Shown here: in pieces, positions 12,568 through 24,500 of the stretch | How positions within the stretch are numbered: position 1 is the stretch's first letter | Layout of the letters: each line of letters begins with the position of its first letter | Assembly (NCBI GenBank): GCA_022385805.1 | Contig: MU277681.1 | Location: forward strand, 134,160-198,159 | Source: Pilatotrama ljubarskyi | Taxonomy: Eukaryota > Basidiomycota > Agaricomycetes > Polyporales > Polyporaceae | Length of the DNA stretch: 64,000 nucleotides | Reading direction: 5' to 3' | The notes under the pieces: generated by a model | Database searches by the model: none | The model's input: the letters and a program-made list of their open reading frames with translations, nothing else | What the model was told of the DNA's origin: nothing | Made by a program: the position numbers and the translations under genes

Positions 12568-14453
12568 ATGGACGTCGACGCCGACATGGGCCTCAGCCAG
12601 AACTCATCCACCCGTCCGACAGCGGCCCACTCTCCCTCACCCACCCACACCGACTACCCCAGCCTCCTCATTCGCAATGTGCATCTCCCGCTTGACTCCG
12701 ACTCGCCCACGCTCGCAGATCCTCTATACAACGTCTACTGCGTCGGAGGAAGGGTCGATTCCGTAGAGCTCGCCACCGCCAACGGGAACGGACACGGGAG
12801 CAGGCACTCTACACCCCCACAACATCCCGAGTACCAAGCAAAGGATCGCCAGGGCGCGCACGCGGAGCTCGATGCGCAAGGGCGGGGGATCCTTCTGCCT
12901 GCGTGCGTCCGCTCTTTCTACCCTTCGCCGCCTTTCTCGGTACTGACGTCCCCGCCTCATGCGGTGGTGATTTGCTCTGCAGTCTGTGTCACGCACACAT
13001 CCATCTCGACAAGTGCTTCCTCCTCGATCAATGCGATGAGCTCGTAACCGGGTACGTAATGTTCATCGCTTGCACGCGCCCTGCAGTGGAGAGCACCGTG
13101 CAGTCGGGGTCTAGGTATCCATTCTCATCGTGCGACGATCACAATGCACAGGCACTTTGCGGAGGCTCTCCGCGTAACTGCAAAAGCCAAAAGCGCGTTC
13201 CCACACAACCCCGACGATCTCTTCGATCGCGGCCGGAAGCTGATCACCCAGAGCATCGAGTGCGGGGTGACGCTCATGCGCGCGCACGTCGAGGTCGACG
13301 AGGCCGTCCACTTTGCGTGCGTCGACGCCGGTCTCCGCCTACGAAAGCTCTTCAGGGATATCTGCCATGTGCAGATTGCAGGTAAGCGCTCTCACGCCCG
13401 TGCTCGATCGTGGGCTAATCGTAACGGGTCGCGCCCCGTGCTACAGTCTTTGCCCAAGATCCGTTCTTCGCCTCCCCAGTCGACGACCGGCCGGGGCTCA
13501 ACTACGTCCTTCTTCAAGCGGCCACGCACCGCCCCGGCATCGAAGCCGTAGGGTCCGCGCCGTACGTCGAGCCGACGATCGCGCACGCGAAGCGCAACAT
13601 CGAGCTCGTGCTCGACCTCGCGGTCGAGCGCGGCCTGCACGCAGACTTCCACCTCGATTACAACCTCGAGCCTGCGTCGGAGCCGCTCATCTGGCATGTC
13701 CTCGACCAGCTCCGCGCGCGCATCCAGCATGGGCGATGGCGCCCCGGGGCACACGTCTGCGTGGGGCACGCGACGCGCCTCACGCTGTTCACGCAGGAGG
13801 AGTGGGCGCGCCTCCGCGTGGCGATCTTGGATGAGCGGTTGCCGGTGACGCTGGTAGGCTTGCCCCCGAGTGATCTGTACATGATGGGGAGGAACGTGGA
13901 GTTTGCGCCGAGGGGGACGTTGAACGTGCCGAGGCTGGCGGAGGACCACGGGTTGCGCGTCGCGATGGCGGTGAACAACGTCGAGAACGCGTTTACGCCG
14001 CAGGGCCCGGTTGACCCGCTCAGCTTGTGCCCGCTGGGCGTCGCCATCTTCCAAGCAGGCACGAAGAAGGACTGTCGAGCTCTCCTCGTAAGTCCCCACC
14101 CCTTATTCTCCCTCAAGGCCCAGACACTCACCCTGCACGACACCGCACAGGAAGCAGTCACGCTCAACGCACGGCTCGCGATCGGCGGCTTCCACGCCAA
14201 GGGCTCCTGCGCCAACCCGCACTCGCTGTCCATGACCCCGACGCGGGGCGCGCCCGCAGACTTTGTGCTGCTGCACGAGAACGACACGCTGCACTCAGCG
14301 GCGCTCAACCCGTCGTTCTCGCGCACGACGATCCGCCACGGCCAGGTCGTCGCGCGCCGCGTCGCGCAGACGTGGATCCTGCCGCAGAAGTCGCCGTCGC
14401 CGGATCCGGCCATGTCTGTGTCGCCGCCGCCGCATCCACATCTCGCAGCATAG
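12568..14453 (+). CDS. Amidohydrolase, cytosine-deaminase-like, copy 2
   Basis: Exons are 12568-12902, 12983-13051, 13152-13381, 13447-14087 and 14151-14453, giving 525 aa. The exon structure is the same as copy 1. I see two amino-acid differences from copy 1: Ala to Thr in the N-terminal SPxHTD segment, and Arg to His in GGFxAKG. Other coding changes are synonymous. The first donor site changes from GTACGT to GTGCGT, still functional in consensus. All family motifs (HAHIHLDK, HADFHLDYN, GHATRL, NNVENAF) are intact and there is no frameshift. Both copies therefore look active, or the duplication is recent. An assembly artefact from unmerged alleles is possible but less likely, because the flanks differ and the copies sit in one contig. 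Confidence 0.88.
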
Positions 14454-15009
14454 TGTGTAGACGGGCGGAGGTGCAGATGACAGTCGTTGTCGTTTGTCCG
14501 GTCGGGATGATTGAGCACCCACATTGCTGCCCTGCAGAGGTCGATACCCATACTAGTCGATCACAGAATGCCTGGACGGATAGCAGGACGGGACACGGAT
14601 CTGGAGGTCGGCGCGCGAGGATGCTGCTGCTCAACCCGGGCTGGGTTGATTTATTTGTATCATATTCCCCTGTTTTAGTACTTTGGGTCGGATTTCCTTG
14701 GTGTTCGCCGCTGTCGTTGTTCGTTTCTTTGCTTTCGGTGTTGCTGTGTAGCGTGTAGCAGTCGTTATCCGTTGCAGTTTACCTTCTACGCTGAAGGGAC
14801 TAGTGTGACGAGCGTCGGGAGCCACTGTACGTCTTGTATCGAGTCTCGACGCACGTCTGCTCAGATACGGGCTTCTCAGGATGTCCTTAGAGCTGTGATG
14901 CGGATGCGGACGAGGATACACGGATGTATACAAATTGGACACAACAACAGTGAGCAAAACAGAGAGCGAGGACATAAAATACCCATGGTATTGTACAGCG
15001 GCGGACTGA
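14454..15009. other. Convergent intergenic region
   Basis: This 556-bp stretch separates the end of amidohydrolase copy 2 (+) from the end of dioxygenase A (-). It should contain both 3' untranslated regions. No exon is recognised. Confidence 0.5.
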
Positions 15010-16706
15010 CTACTTCGCATGGAGGGAAGCAAGCCGCTGCGTGATGTACTCTCCAGCCTGTATAGCGGAACCGTTGTTGAGTAAGTAAAGGGACGCGGGG
15101 CGATTTCGGCAGACGTACCGTGATAGGCTCGTACTTCTTGGGGTTCGTTTCCGAGTAGGTGCCAGGGAGGCAATCCACGGTCAAGTCAAAGTCCTGCAGC
15201 GCCCAGCTATCAGTAGGCATGTCGGAACTGGATGGCACGACCGACGTACTGTGGAGCAGAACTGCCCAAAAGGATGGTGAGTCATCGAGACATACGACGA
15301 GTTGCTGAGTGGGAGCTCACGTATGGAATAGAGTAGCGGTGGGGCGTCATGCCGTCCCTGATGCCTGGTGGGGCTCGAACTCGATGAAGGGCGCTCCGGA
15401 TCTGGTCGTTTGACCCTGCGGCGATTGATGAGCTTTGGGTAAGCGGTGATATGGAACAGGGTCCAGACTGCTCACATCTCTGCAGGAAGTCACCGGCGTT
15501 CACCATGACAGCGCCAGGAACGGGAGGTACGCTCTGCGAGGTGAACGTCGACGTCACACCCTCGGTTTCAGTGTGCATTGAGCGGTCTGTGCTCACCATA
15601 AACTCGCCTGGACGGTCGGGGCTCTCCACCTCCAGCCCACCCACGTCGTCCTGGAATAGCAGGGTGATGCTGCTGAAATCGGAGTGGGCGCCGATGCGGG
15701 ACATCTCGCCGTCATTCAGCTTCTGGGCAGGAACGCTGACAGGCCATATATGAGTACCAGACTGACTCGGACGCGGCGACGTACCTCGGGTAATGCATGA
15801 GTCGCAAGGATTGGTCTCGTCCAGAATGGGACCTGGCGAGGTGGTCCTCGGGCAGCCCGAGCGCCACTGCAATCGCTTTGAGAATAGAGATCTCGACGTC
15901 GTAGCATTCCTGTCGACGCGACCATGAGGTGAGCTTGTTTGCCATTCAATCTCCGTCGGGTAGTAAGGCGGCCTACCCAATAGAACTTCTGACACGCCTC
16001 GTTGAAGCCAGGCAAGACGCCGTCCGGGAGCCAGATGTTCTTGCCGAGGATGCTGTCGTCGTGCCCGCACGAGAAGTTCTCGATGAGGTCTGGCTCCTTG
16101 TGCCGTATCTGTGCAACCTCTTCCGAGTCGTTGCTCTGCGTGAACTTCTCCACCCCAGGAGCGATGTAACCTGCCATGTGGAGAGATATGAATGAAGCAA
16201 AGCTAGGCGGACAATTATGCTGTCTCGCGCAAAGAGCGGCACCAACCTCGATTTATGTGAGGGACCCCTGGATGTGGCGCGAGCATCTTAACTTCCATGG
16301 GCAGTGAGAAGAACCTCTTCGACTACAGGCATGTCAGCTGACTGGCGGAAGGGCGACCTACTCGTGAAGTCAGGCCTACCCATTCGAACATCTCATCGAC
16401 CTCTTTGGTGGGCAGGCCGAAATTCTTCAAGTACACGAAGCCGTAGCGCTTGAAGGAGTCCAAGATCGCATTAGCCACGTCTTCCTTCGCCGAACCGTCT
16501 AGGAAGCCGCTGAAGTCGACTATAGAAATACCGCCAGCCTCTCCAAGCACGACCTTGCGCTCAGCCGCCTCGACAGCAGTCGGTGCGGGCTCGGGCGCCG
16601 GTTGAGCGGTTGGCTCGGCTTGTGGGGCGCTAGCTTGTGCAGGTTTCTTGCGTAGCGAGGAAGACCGCCGAAAGGGCACTGGGAGGCTACGCAGAATAGA
16701 CAACAT
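15010..16706 (-). CDS. 2-oxoglutarate/Fe(II) dioxygenase A (IPNS-like)
   Basis: Ten exons: 16706-16380, 16322-16247, 16170-15977, 15909-15785, 15735-15597, 15533-15476, 15415-15321, 15261-15250 (12 nt), 15193-15119 and 15057-15010. They give 382 aa. The protein has an Ala/Pro-rich N-terminal extension of about 45 residues, then the DIOX_N-like region and a double-stranded beta-helix core. The Fe ligands are visible as AHSDF (HxD) and LHRVRAP (distal His). RYSIPY supplies the Arg-x-Ser that binds 2-oxoglutarate. The family includes isopenicillin N synthase, plant-type oxygenases and thymine 7-hydroxylase, so the substrate is open. It is a tandem paralogue of 17591-19140. The 63-nt intron 15534-15596 is in frame and could be retained. 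The basic N-terminus (about 30 residues) might be a mitochondrial signal. Confidence 0.87.
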
Positions 16707-17590
16707 CGTGATTGCTCAGATAAGAACGAAGACAGCGTTAGGTGGTGAATTTGGTTGGGGGGGGGGGGGGGGGGGGGGGATCAAGCCTCTATCATGGTAT
16801 GGACGTCGATCCTATAAGGGTGGAGGCATGAGCACAATAGCGGCAAAGATGGACGCACGTAACAAGTCTTACCGGTACGCCGTGCGAATGCGACCTAGTC
16901 TACGCCGCTCATCCATGTGCCCAGCAGCTATCGTGCGTTAAATTGAATCAATGCCGTACAAGGCGAGAGGGTACTTACGGTGGCCGCTGGTTCTGGTACC
17001 TTCTTCGTCCATCCATGATCACCAGCTTCTCTGAGTCGTTTGAGCGCTGATGAACATGCTGCGCGGCCAAGCAGGCTGATCAGACCGGCTGGTGGGGTCT
17101 GCTCATCCCGCGACGCTCACCCCCTGTGCCCCTCGAGGACTGCGCTACTAGCATGCGAGCGCGTACCTCGCAAAATGAAACGACGTCAAGGATCGGGCGG
17201 CATGAGGCCGTACATAATCATAGGGTTCTGGAGACTCCTCCGCCTATTTGATGTCTCTGATGCGGACGTGCGAGCGAAATAGGCGAAATCACGGAGTTAT
17301 GGAGGCCTAGACTTGACCTTGTTGGGGAAAGCCCCCCCGCAGCAGCGGACAGGGTGTCTACTCTGTTTTAGTTCTGTATCAGACATGACGGATTCAGCAG
17401 ACCAATGTGACTGAACGCATGTGCTTGGCGCGAACTGGAGTCACTTAACTCTGCCAACAGCGTACCTTGGGCAGATCTCGCAGACCCAGTAACTCCATCA
17501 TATGAAGGTAGCGCTCGAGTCCCACGGTGACTTCCGTCATTGCACCTATCATACACGATCCGTAAAGCAGCGACAACGAGCATATTTTTC
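16707..17590. other. Intergenic between the two dioxygenase genes
   Basis: This holds the promoter of dioxygenase A and the 3' region of dioxygenase B. A 23-base poly-G tract (16757-16779) lies about 50 bases upstream of the dioxygenase A start codon, within its presumed core promoter or leader. Confidence 0.6.
16757..16779 (+). repeat. 23-base poly-G tract in the dioxygenase A promoter
   Basis: An uninterrupted G run 51 bases upstream of the ATG of the minus-strand dioxygenase A gene. On the template relevant to that gene it is a poly-C in the coding strand. It could form a G-quadruplex and vary in length. Confidence 0.9.
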
Positions 17591-19140
17591 TCAGTAGGTT
17601 GCAGCCAAGCGCTGCAGGATATACTGGCGTGCCTAGAGCGGATGTAAGACGGGGAGCAGCGCTCGGAAAACCATGCCAAGCGAGCTCACAGAAATTGGTT
17701 CATACTTGGGCGGGTTCTCCTCGGAGTAGGTGCCGGGGAGGCACTCGACAACAACGGAGAAGTCCTGTGTATGGTGCGTCAGCATGTGAGGGTTCCCAGG
17801 CAGTGAGTTAGCTTTGACTTACCGGAGTGCAGAACTGCACGAGCGGTTTTGATGAGATTCTCACATATATGACCTATCGTCTCAATGAACACATACATAG
17901 GGGATGGAGTAGCGTTCAGGAGTCATTCCATCTGCCGTAGTCAATTGAGGCGGGGCGCGCACGCGATGAATCGTGCTTCGGATGACATCGTTCGACCCTT
18001 GCCATTCCGATTTACACAAAGTCAGCGACGAGACCAGCTGCGTGCTGTGTGGACGTACAACGCATCATGAAGTCGCCGGCGTTCACGACCAGCGCGCCTT
18101 CGACCGGCGGCGCACTCTGATCGCCGATCCGTTGAGTCTAGCATCTCATGCGGCACGGAGAGGCTGCCAACGAACCGTAAAGTGTCCGGGATTGTTCGGA
18201 TCTTCAATTTCAAGTCCACCGACGTCGTCTTGTAACAGCAGCGTGATAGACCCGAAGTCCGAATGAGCGTCGATCCTGCTGAGCTTCTCGTCCGATAAGT
18301 CCTTTGCAGGGACACTATTTGCATGCTTCAGCAACTTAGCCTGAGGACTTCAGCAATGATAGCATGGATTTACCTGGGGTAGTGCAATATCCTGAGTTGA
18401 TTGTCACGGGCATTGTGATACTTTACGAGGTGATCTTCGGAGATACCCAACCCAATCGCAAGAGCCCGTAATATCTGCAGCTCGGTCTCATGGCATGTCT
18501 GAGAACGCCTTGAAGGCTCAGCAGGCAAATCGTATGAATAAAGGACGTGATCATGGAAACTGACTTACCCAGAAGAAGTCGAGGCAAGCCTCCTTGAAGC
18601 CCGGCAGGACCCCATCCGGGAGCCAGATATTCGGCATGGTTTCGCTCTCTTCCCTTCCGCACTCGAAGCTCTCCTTCATGTCGGGAGCTTCGGCGCGGAT
18701 CTCCGCCAAGTTCTCCTTGTCGTAGACGTGTTGCACTACTTCCTCGACGCCGGGAGCGGAGTAGCCTAGAGATTGATCAGCGTCCGACTGTCAGCTGCAA
18801 GTAGCACCCGTGGCAGCTCCCACCTCGGTGGTGCTCTCCCGAAGGCGGATGGGGTGCAAGTTGTTTGACTTCCATGGGCTGAGCGAAGAACCGCTTCGAC
18901 TGTCGTGGTGACCTGATTAGCGTGCACCCGACGAGGGCGAGCCGCCGTGCAACATACCCATTCGAACATACTGCGGATCTTGTCGGCCGGTATACCATGA
19001 TTCACCAGGTACACAAAACCGACGCGTTTGAACGAGTCCAACATGGCATTTGCGACTTGCTGCTTGGCGGAGTCGTTCAGGAATGCTCCGAAATCGAGGA
19101 CAGCGATCCCTTCAGCATCTCCTAGCAAGACCGAGGACAT
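17591..19140 (-). CDS. 2-oxoglutarate/Fe(II) dioxygenase B (IPNS-like)
   Basis: Ten exons: 19140-18958, 18899-18824, 18765-18569, 18498-18374, 18314-18176, 18116-18059, 17997-17897, 17834-17823 (12 nt), 17764-17690 and 17632-17591. They give 335 aa. Motifs are the same as in dioxygenase A: AHSDF for HxD, IHRVRAP for the distal His and RYSIPY for 2-oxoglutarate binding. Five exon lengths and all intron phases match paralogue A, including the 12-nt exon encoding FCTP. It lacks the N-terminal extension of A, so A and B may act in different compartments. The start at 19140 gives a compact family-length protein. It lies 677 bp downstream of the alternative oxidase gene on the same strand. Confidence 0.87.
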
Positions 19141-19816
19141 CGTGGATGGCGGGGAGTAGATGGCGACGCAATAACGTCTATACAGCCATAGGCCTGCTAT
19201 CTCAGAAGCCGCGGGTCATGAGGCTAAACGGGCTTATCCGAAGAACACCGGCTTGAATTCTGTGAACGCTATAGGACAACAGCTGGCATAGGAAAGCGTG
19301 ATAGCGCGTCGTCCCACTGCTCGAGATAAGACGTTAGTTCGGCCGCCTCGGTTTGTATCACAACCGCCAACGCATATGCCGGCTCACCTTCAGAGTATAC
19401 AAGGAAATGGTACACTATAGTGACTACAGGTACTTCAACGGATGTGGTTCCGGAGAACTTCAGTCTTCGAAGCTTCCGAGATTGCTGAGCAGGCTAGCAG
19501 CCTTCCGGGCCGACGGTCCCTCCAGTCGGTCTGAGCGCTCGTCAAGGCTCCTGTCATGAACTCCTACTTCAAGTACTTGACAAAGTACTTCAGACAAGGC
19601 GAACTGATCTCTACTGCGTAATACTATCCGCATTCGTGCATCGGCCTCGTAGAGCAAGGTAGACGTATGGGAGGAATAACTGATACAGTACATTACTGAG
19701 TATGTACGACTGGATTGTTGAGTGGGGGTTGTAGTACAGCCACGAAATACTCCAGGAGGAAAGCGATTGTACATATAATAGTGGGAAGATATGGATATCG
19801 ACGTTGTATGTCACTT
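19141..19816. other. Intergenic, dioxygenase B promoter
   Basis: It contains the upstream region of dioxygenase B and the 3' region of the alternative oxidase gene. It is A/T-richer than its surroundings toward 19620-19790. No exon is recognised. Confidence 0.5.
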
Positions 19817-21586
19817 TCATAGCTCGGCCTTGCGAGCAGCTTCTTGGAGGATCTTATGCGACTCCTCGACGAACTTGGCCGAATCCTCGCGCTCGAAACT
19901 GCGAGAATGTCAGCATTCTGCAAAGTACAGGATCCGGCACGTGTTCACTCACCCAATATGCTTACCCTTCACCGTCATATCCGGCTCACGGAGGGCGAAA
20001 GGATTGATGTCCGTCTTGTAGTTCAGACTGGCGAGACTGTGGTTCACAAAACGATGGGTGCTCTCGTCGCTCCGAACGGCATAGATGACGTCGAGAAACT
20101 TCGCGTCGGGCCCCAGCCGCCAGTAGTCCTTGGCGATCTCAGGCGCGGGGAGGTTCGACCTGCGCCGTAGCGGCGTAAGTCAAGGGGGTATTGGTGCGAT
20201 CTAGAGTACGTACCACATCGGGAGATGCCCAGCTTCGATTTCGTTGATGCAGCGGGTGCTGAATAAAATGCGAGTCTGACGTCGCCTGTGCACGAGTTCA
20301 GAAGTGAGTTACTCACTAGGTGATCACAGCTTCCTCCTCCAAGTGCCCGACGAAGCGGTGGCACGTACTTGGAGAAATCATGTAGCAGAGGACTGACGAT
20401 GCTGTTCAGTGACTGTCGAGTGTTCGCAGGAGCCAATCGACTCACAGAAAGCATTGTAGAATACACCTTGCGCTGCGATCACCATCGCGCGGAAGAACAT
20501 AGAGGGTTGCTTCAAAGTCATGAACGTCCTATGCCCACGTTGAGCGCCCTGTTCCCATCAAAAAGCGAGCGACCGGACTCACATGAGATGCATACGCTCA
20601 TTTTCGGCCTCCTCGAGCAGCGTGTGGATCCAGCCACAGTCGCGGCGCTACACAGACGTTAGGCAAGGCAGAACGGATAGCAGACTTGTGACGCGAGCAT
20701 ACCATTAACCGGAGACTGCGGAGGTGACGCAAGGCAGCGGCGACCATTCCAGGCACCGCCGCGATACTCTCGAGGAAGAGTATACGCTGTTATATGTATA
20801 TGTGAGCACGAGCACGGTATGGTGACACCGCCGAGTGTACTTACTCGCAACCATTGCGACTCATCCATGAGGTACCCGTCGCGCCGAAGCTCATCCAATG
20901 TCATCTGGTTGGCATTGGGAGGAAGAGGTTTGTGCTTGTATCCCGAGGCCAAGTCGAAGCCCCATCTATTGCCATGGTATCGGTCACTTCAGGCCAAGTA
21001 TAGATTAGATTATTGTATACTACTAACCTGAGGAGCCTTACGAAGTTGTACGCGACTTTGTCGGAGAATGTCTTCGCCTCTCTATGTAGGATCTGCATGT
21101 CATGGCATCATGATTTGAATAAGATATTTTCGATCATTAGAAAGAGGCGCTTACCTCTACAGAACGCAACTCTTCCTCGGTATATACTGGGTGGAACAGG
21201 ACCCAGTCACCTTTGATGTTGTGGTCGGCAACGTTTAAGGACACGGGCGCTTTGGGTGGCAAGTCCTCTGACGAAGCCGTTAGCGCTCATTGGACGAGAG
21301 TACAGACGACAAATTGGGGCTTACTGATGTGTGGGCCTTCTGCCCCTGGACCAAGCTGGGACTTCTCATCCGGCCTCTTGGTCGTGATGTTCGACCGACG
21401 AGTAGAAGACGTGAACGAGCGCTTCGAGGTAGCCGCGACGCATGGCAGCAGGAAGGCCCGATGGGTAGGGAGGGTCCTCATCGTAGTGGGCAGCATCCTA
21501 CCTACAGCGAGGGGCGAGAGTGGCGCGTACATGTCTGCGAGAAGTAGTAGAGAAGAGATGGTATGAAGTTTGCTGGAGGCGCTCAT
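19817..21586 (-). CDS. AOX1: Mitochondrial alternative oxidase
   Basis: Eleven exons: 21586-21325, 21267-21155, 21092-21028, 20965-20845, 20786-20703, 20647-20583, 20528-20446, 20392-20317, 20258-20214, 20159-19953 and 19898-19817. They give 400 aa. The enzyme moves electrons from ubiquinol to oxygen in the inner mitochondrial membrane, bypassing complexes III and IV. The diiron ligands are all visible: the Glu in LESIAAVPG, EEAENERMH, LEEEA, and DESTHRFVNH. HREAKTFSDKVAY and the C-terminal DMTVKGKHIG are further hallmarks. The N-terminus is rich in Arg, Ser and Thr (SKRSFTSSTRRS), as expected for a mitochondrial presequence. Translation could instead begin at the Met codons at residue 19 or 31. 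All key residues are intact. Confidence 0.95.
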
Positions 21587-24500
21587 TCTGCGTCGTTATA
21601 TAAACTCTCGCAGTCAAGGGGTCCGTAACGCTCCGAAACCCGTCCCGAATGCGACCGCAGAGCCCCCAACAACGGCCCTTGTTGATTCGCCGGCGATGAA
21701 ATTGATATCATTTGCATGAGCTTTCCTACGCGGCCTGGAATCGTCGAAACCTGAGTCATGGGAACCTGCTCGCACGGGACAAGACCCGTCGGTGGCGGGT
21801 CGCGACGCCGGTCAAGCGGGGATGGATGCGGTGCAGACGATTCACTACACTTTCTCTATTTGGGTAATGATGCTGACCAATCGCGGACCTCGTATCTCCG
21901 CTAGCCAATCCGGGCTCGCCTCCATTCCGTAGTGGCAAGCCATCCCCCATGATAGGCTGGCTTGGCTGCACATTCATCTTGCCATGACCGTACCATAGCA
22001 CAGGCTCAACTCCTTTCCTGGCTGAGTGCGCGACGAGAAGGACTCACTAACGGAGACATCCCACCGTATGCTCTGCGATATCAAGACGCTCTCACTGAAG
22101 CCGCTGGATGCCGGCTCATACTGAGCATGAAATTCTTCAGGGTGCATTCTAGTATTCAGTACTCAGTGTCTAGCCGAATATGACCGCCGACGCGTACGCC
22201 TCGGATGTAGCAGCTGGTTATATCGCGCTGGAGTATCGATGACCCCATACTTGATGCGCAGGGGTTACGTAGACCAAGATAACTACGGGGCCTCGGTATA
22301 TGCGGGTCCCGGGAGCTAAGTGTATCTCAAGCTCTGCATGAAAGCTCTCCCACTCTTCTTACTGGGCCATTCTGTAGGAATCCGCGCTGCTAGAAGTCCG
22401 AGGCCCAATACAGTTGCCGGAATTCGAAACATTAGCTAGGCCTCTCAGGCGCTACCCGATCTTCACAACGTTTACCGAGCATACGCTTCTTCTTCCAGAT
22501 CAGCACGGAGGAGTCGAAAAGCTGCCGGGTACTACAGTACAGCTCTCCGACACTGTGTTGACCTGGGAAGAGGGCACGCAGATTTTATGGACGGCTTATG
22601 ATGCGTCGTGCTCTAAGCCACATCGGAGTATCCATGCGAACCGACCCCGAGCAGGCGTCTCGTAAACGAGGGGGAGGGTAGGGAGGATGGGGGGGGGGNN
22701 NNNNNNNNGGGTGAGAGGCGCGAGTAACAGATTAGACCCTTCGCCATCAGCCTCGACTTGAGAAGGCATTGGCGACAAAAGGGGTCATGGACAGCGCCAT
22801 CCTATGCGGTTCCTGGGAACAGTAGTCAGATGAGCCCCGAGCAAATATACGCGTGGAACTTCATAGAAGGGGACATACCCAGCCCCCGCGAGCTGCGCGA
22901 ATTTAAGTCGAAAAATCACCGGCGGTCGCCTGCGTAGCCCCGTTGTCATAGCCCATCGCGCGTCGGGCCCCGCATCCGCATCCAAGTCGATCGGAGAGCT
23001 CTTCACTTCTGGCAAGGAAAATGTTCCGCTGCGCTTGAAACAGCGCTTCTATCATTTCGAGGTTCTCAAACAGCCTTTCCTGGGTCGGGAGCCTTCGGTA
23101 GGCACGCTTTGTTCAGGGCTGCTCCGTGTGGACTCAGTGCAGCCGACCCGTCAAGGATCTCGACACTGACGAGACGCGGAAATGGGACGTGGCCATGCGC
23201 TTCGGAACGAGTGTGGCATGGGACATACGGTCCTTGAGAGGGGAAGAGCACAGGCCCGCTGAAGATTAACTGAGGATAAAGTCGAACCTGCGCGCTCGCG
23301 GAGCTTAGGGGGCGTACCATATGGCCCATCCAGAGCAAGAGACGGTTATAACGGGATAGCCGCCTGGAGACGGGCGGCCCGTCGTATGATGTGCCACAGA
23401 TGGTCTTGGCGTAAGGGACAAAGGATGTAGGTGCGGAGAGCGGGCGTCGAGACTGTGCGCATCTGCATAGGGCGGCACGAGCTTAGCTGGGCTAGGCTCA
23501 CGCGACGAATGCGCGCATGGTGAGAAGATGCGCTCGAGTCCCCCACAAACGGCCCAGCAGTCAGGCCAGGCGCTTACACAAACGACCAGACGGTACGGAG
23601 GTTGACCGAACTCGGAGATGCTGCTCCGCTCGCAGAAATCCGGCACGTCTCGCCTACCTCAGGCTTGCCCTATTGTGGGCAAACGAAGCCACCTGGCGCC
23701 GGTGCGGGATCCGCGGGTCCGATCAATCCGCCCGTCATTGACGTGAGAGGACAGCGTGGTACGCGGGAGAGTTCGCAGACCAACGCCTCACTGCCTCGCC
23801 CATACGCGGTACACGCCTTGACTGTTGGTCGCCGCATAGGCCGAGCTGCACGGAGTCGCGGGTGTACTAGTACACCGTGGCGGTGCCGGCGAGACGCGGC
23901 CGTTCCCACTCGATTATATCACCTGTAAGTCGAAGGCTGCGAGGGAAGAGGATAATTATTGAGTTGTGTTCGCTCGCAGATTGACGCGGTGACAAAGGTT
24001 TCGAATGTAGGGTTTTGCGCCGGGTTTCCTTCAATTGAATGGCGGATGCAGTGCGCTGTGGGCCTGTGGCGGTATCATTCGCTGGCAGATGACGAAGGGC
24101 GACAACTTCTGGTACAGATCCATGTAGGTCGGAACATGAGAGCTAGAGGGCTCCAGTGAGAACGCACTATGATAGGTACACGATTTTAGACAGATAGTGG
24201 GACGTACCTAAACCGACATTGACCGAGAGCAGCGGATCCCCATTCTCTGACGACGTTGAGCGCGATACTAACACTAGACTGGTCATCACGCCTCAACGAA
24301 TGCATACTGCAGGTGGTAGGACGTGCCAGAGCCCGGATGTTGCCTTCAGGCAGCTCACTCGGGGTTCACTCGCAGATTCGCTCCCCGTCGCCTATCGTCC
24401 GTGTCTTTACTTTGCGCGAGCGGTTCAGCAGGTTCACCGTCGACCATTCGCTTGCAAGTGTTTCAGGACTAGTCAAATGTCAGAGAGAAACTCAACATGG

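Larger units (their letters stand above)
12250..14453 (+). repeat. Segmental duplication, copy 2 (direct repeat)
   Basis: Second copy of 2510-4735 in the same orientation. Similarity starts gradually around 12250-12290 and ends at the stop codon. The flanks (14454 onward) are unrelated to those of copy 1. Confidence 0.9.

Noticed and set aside
16648..16941. Plus-strand frame with a polyglycine run upstream of dioxygenase A
   Set aside because: It is produced by the 23-base poly-G tract and overlaps the real minus-strand first exon.
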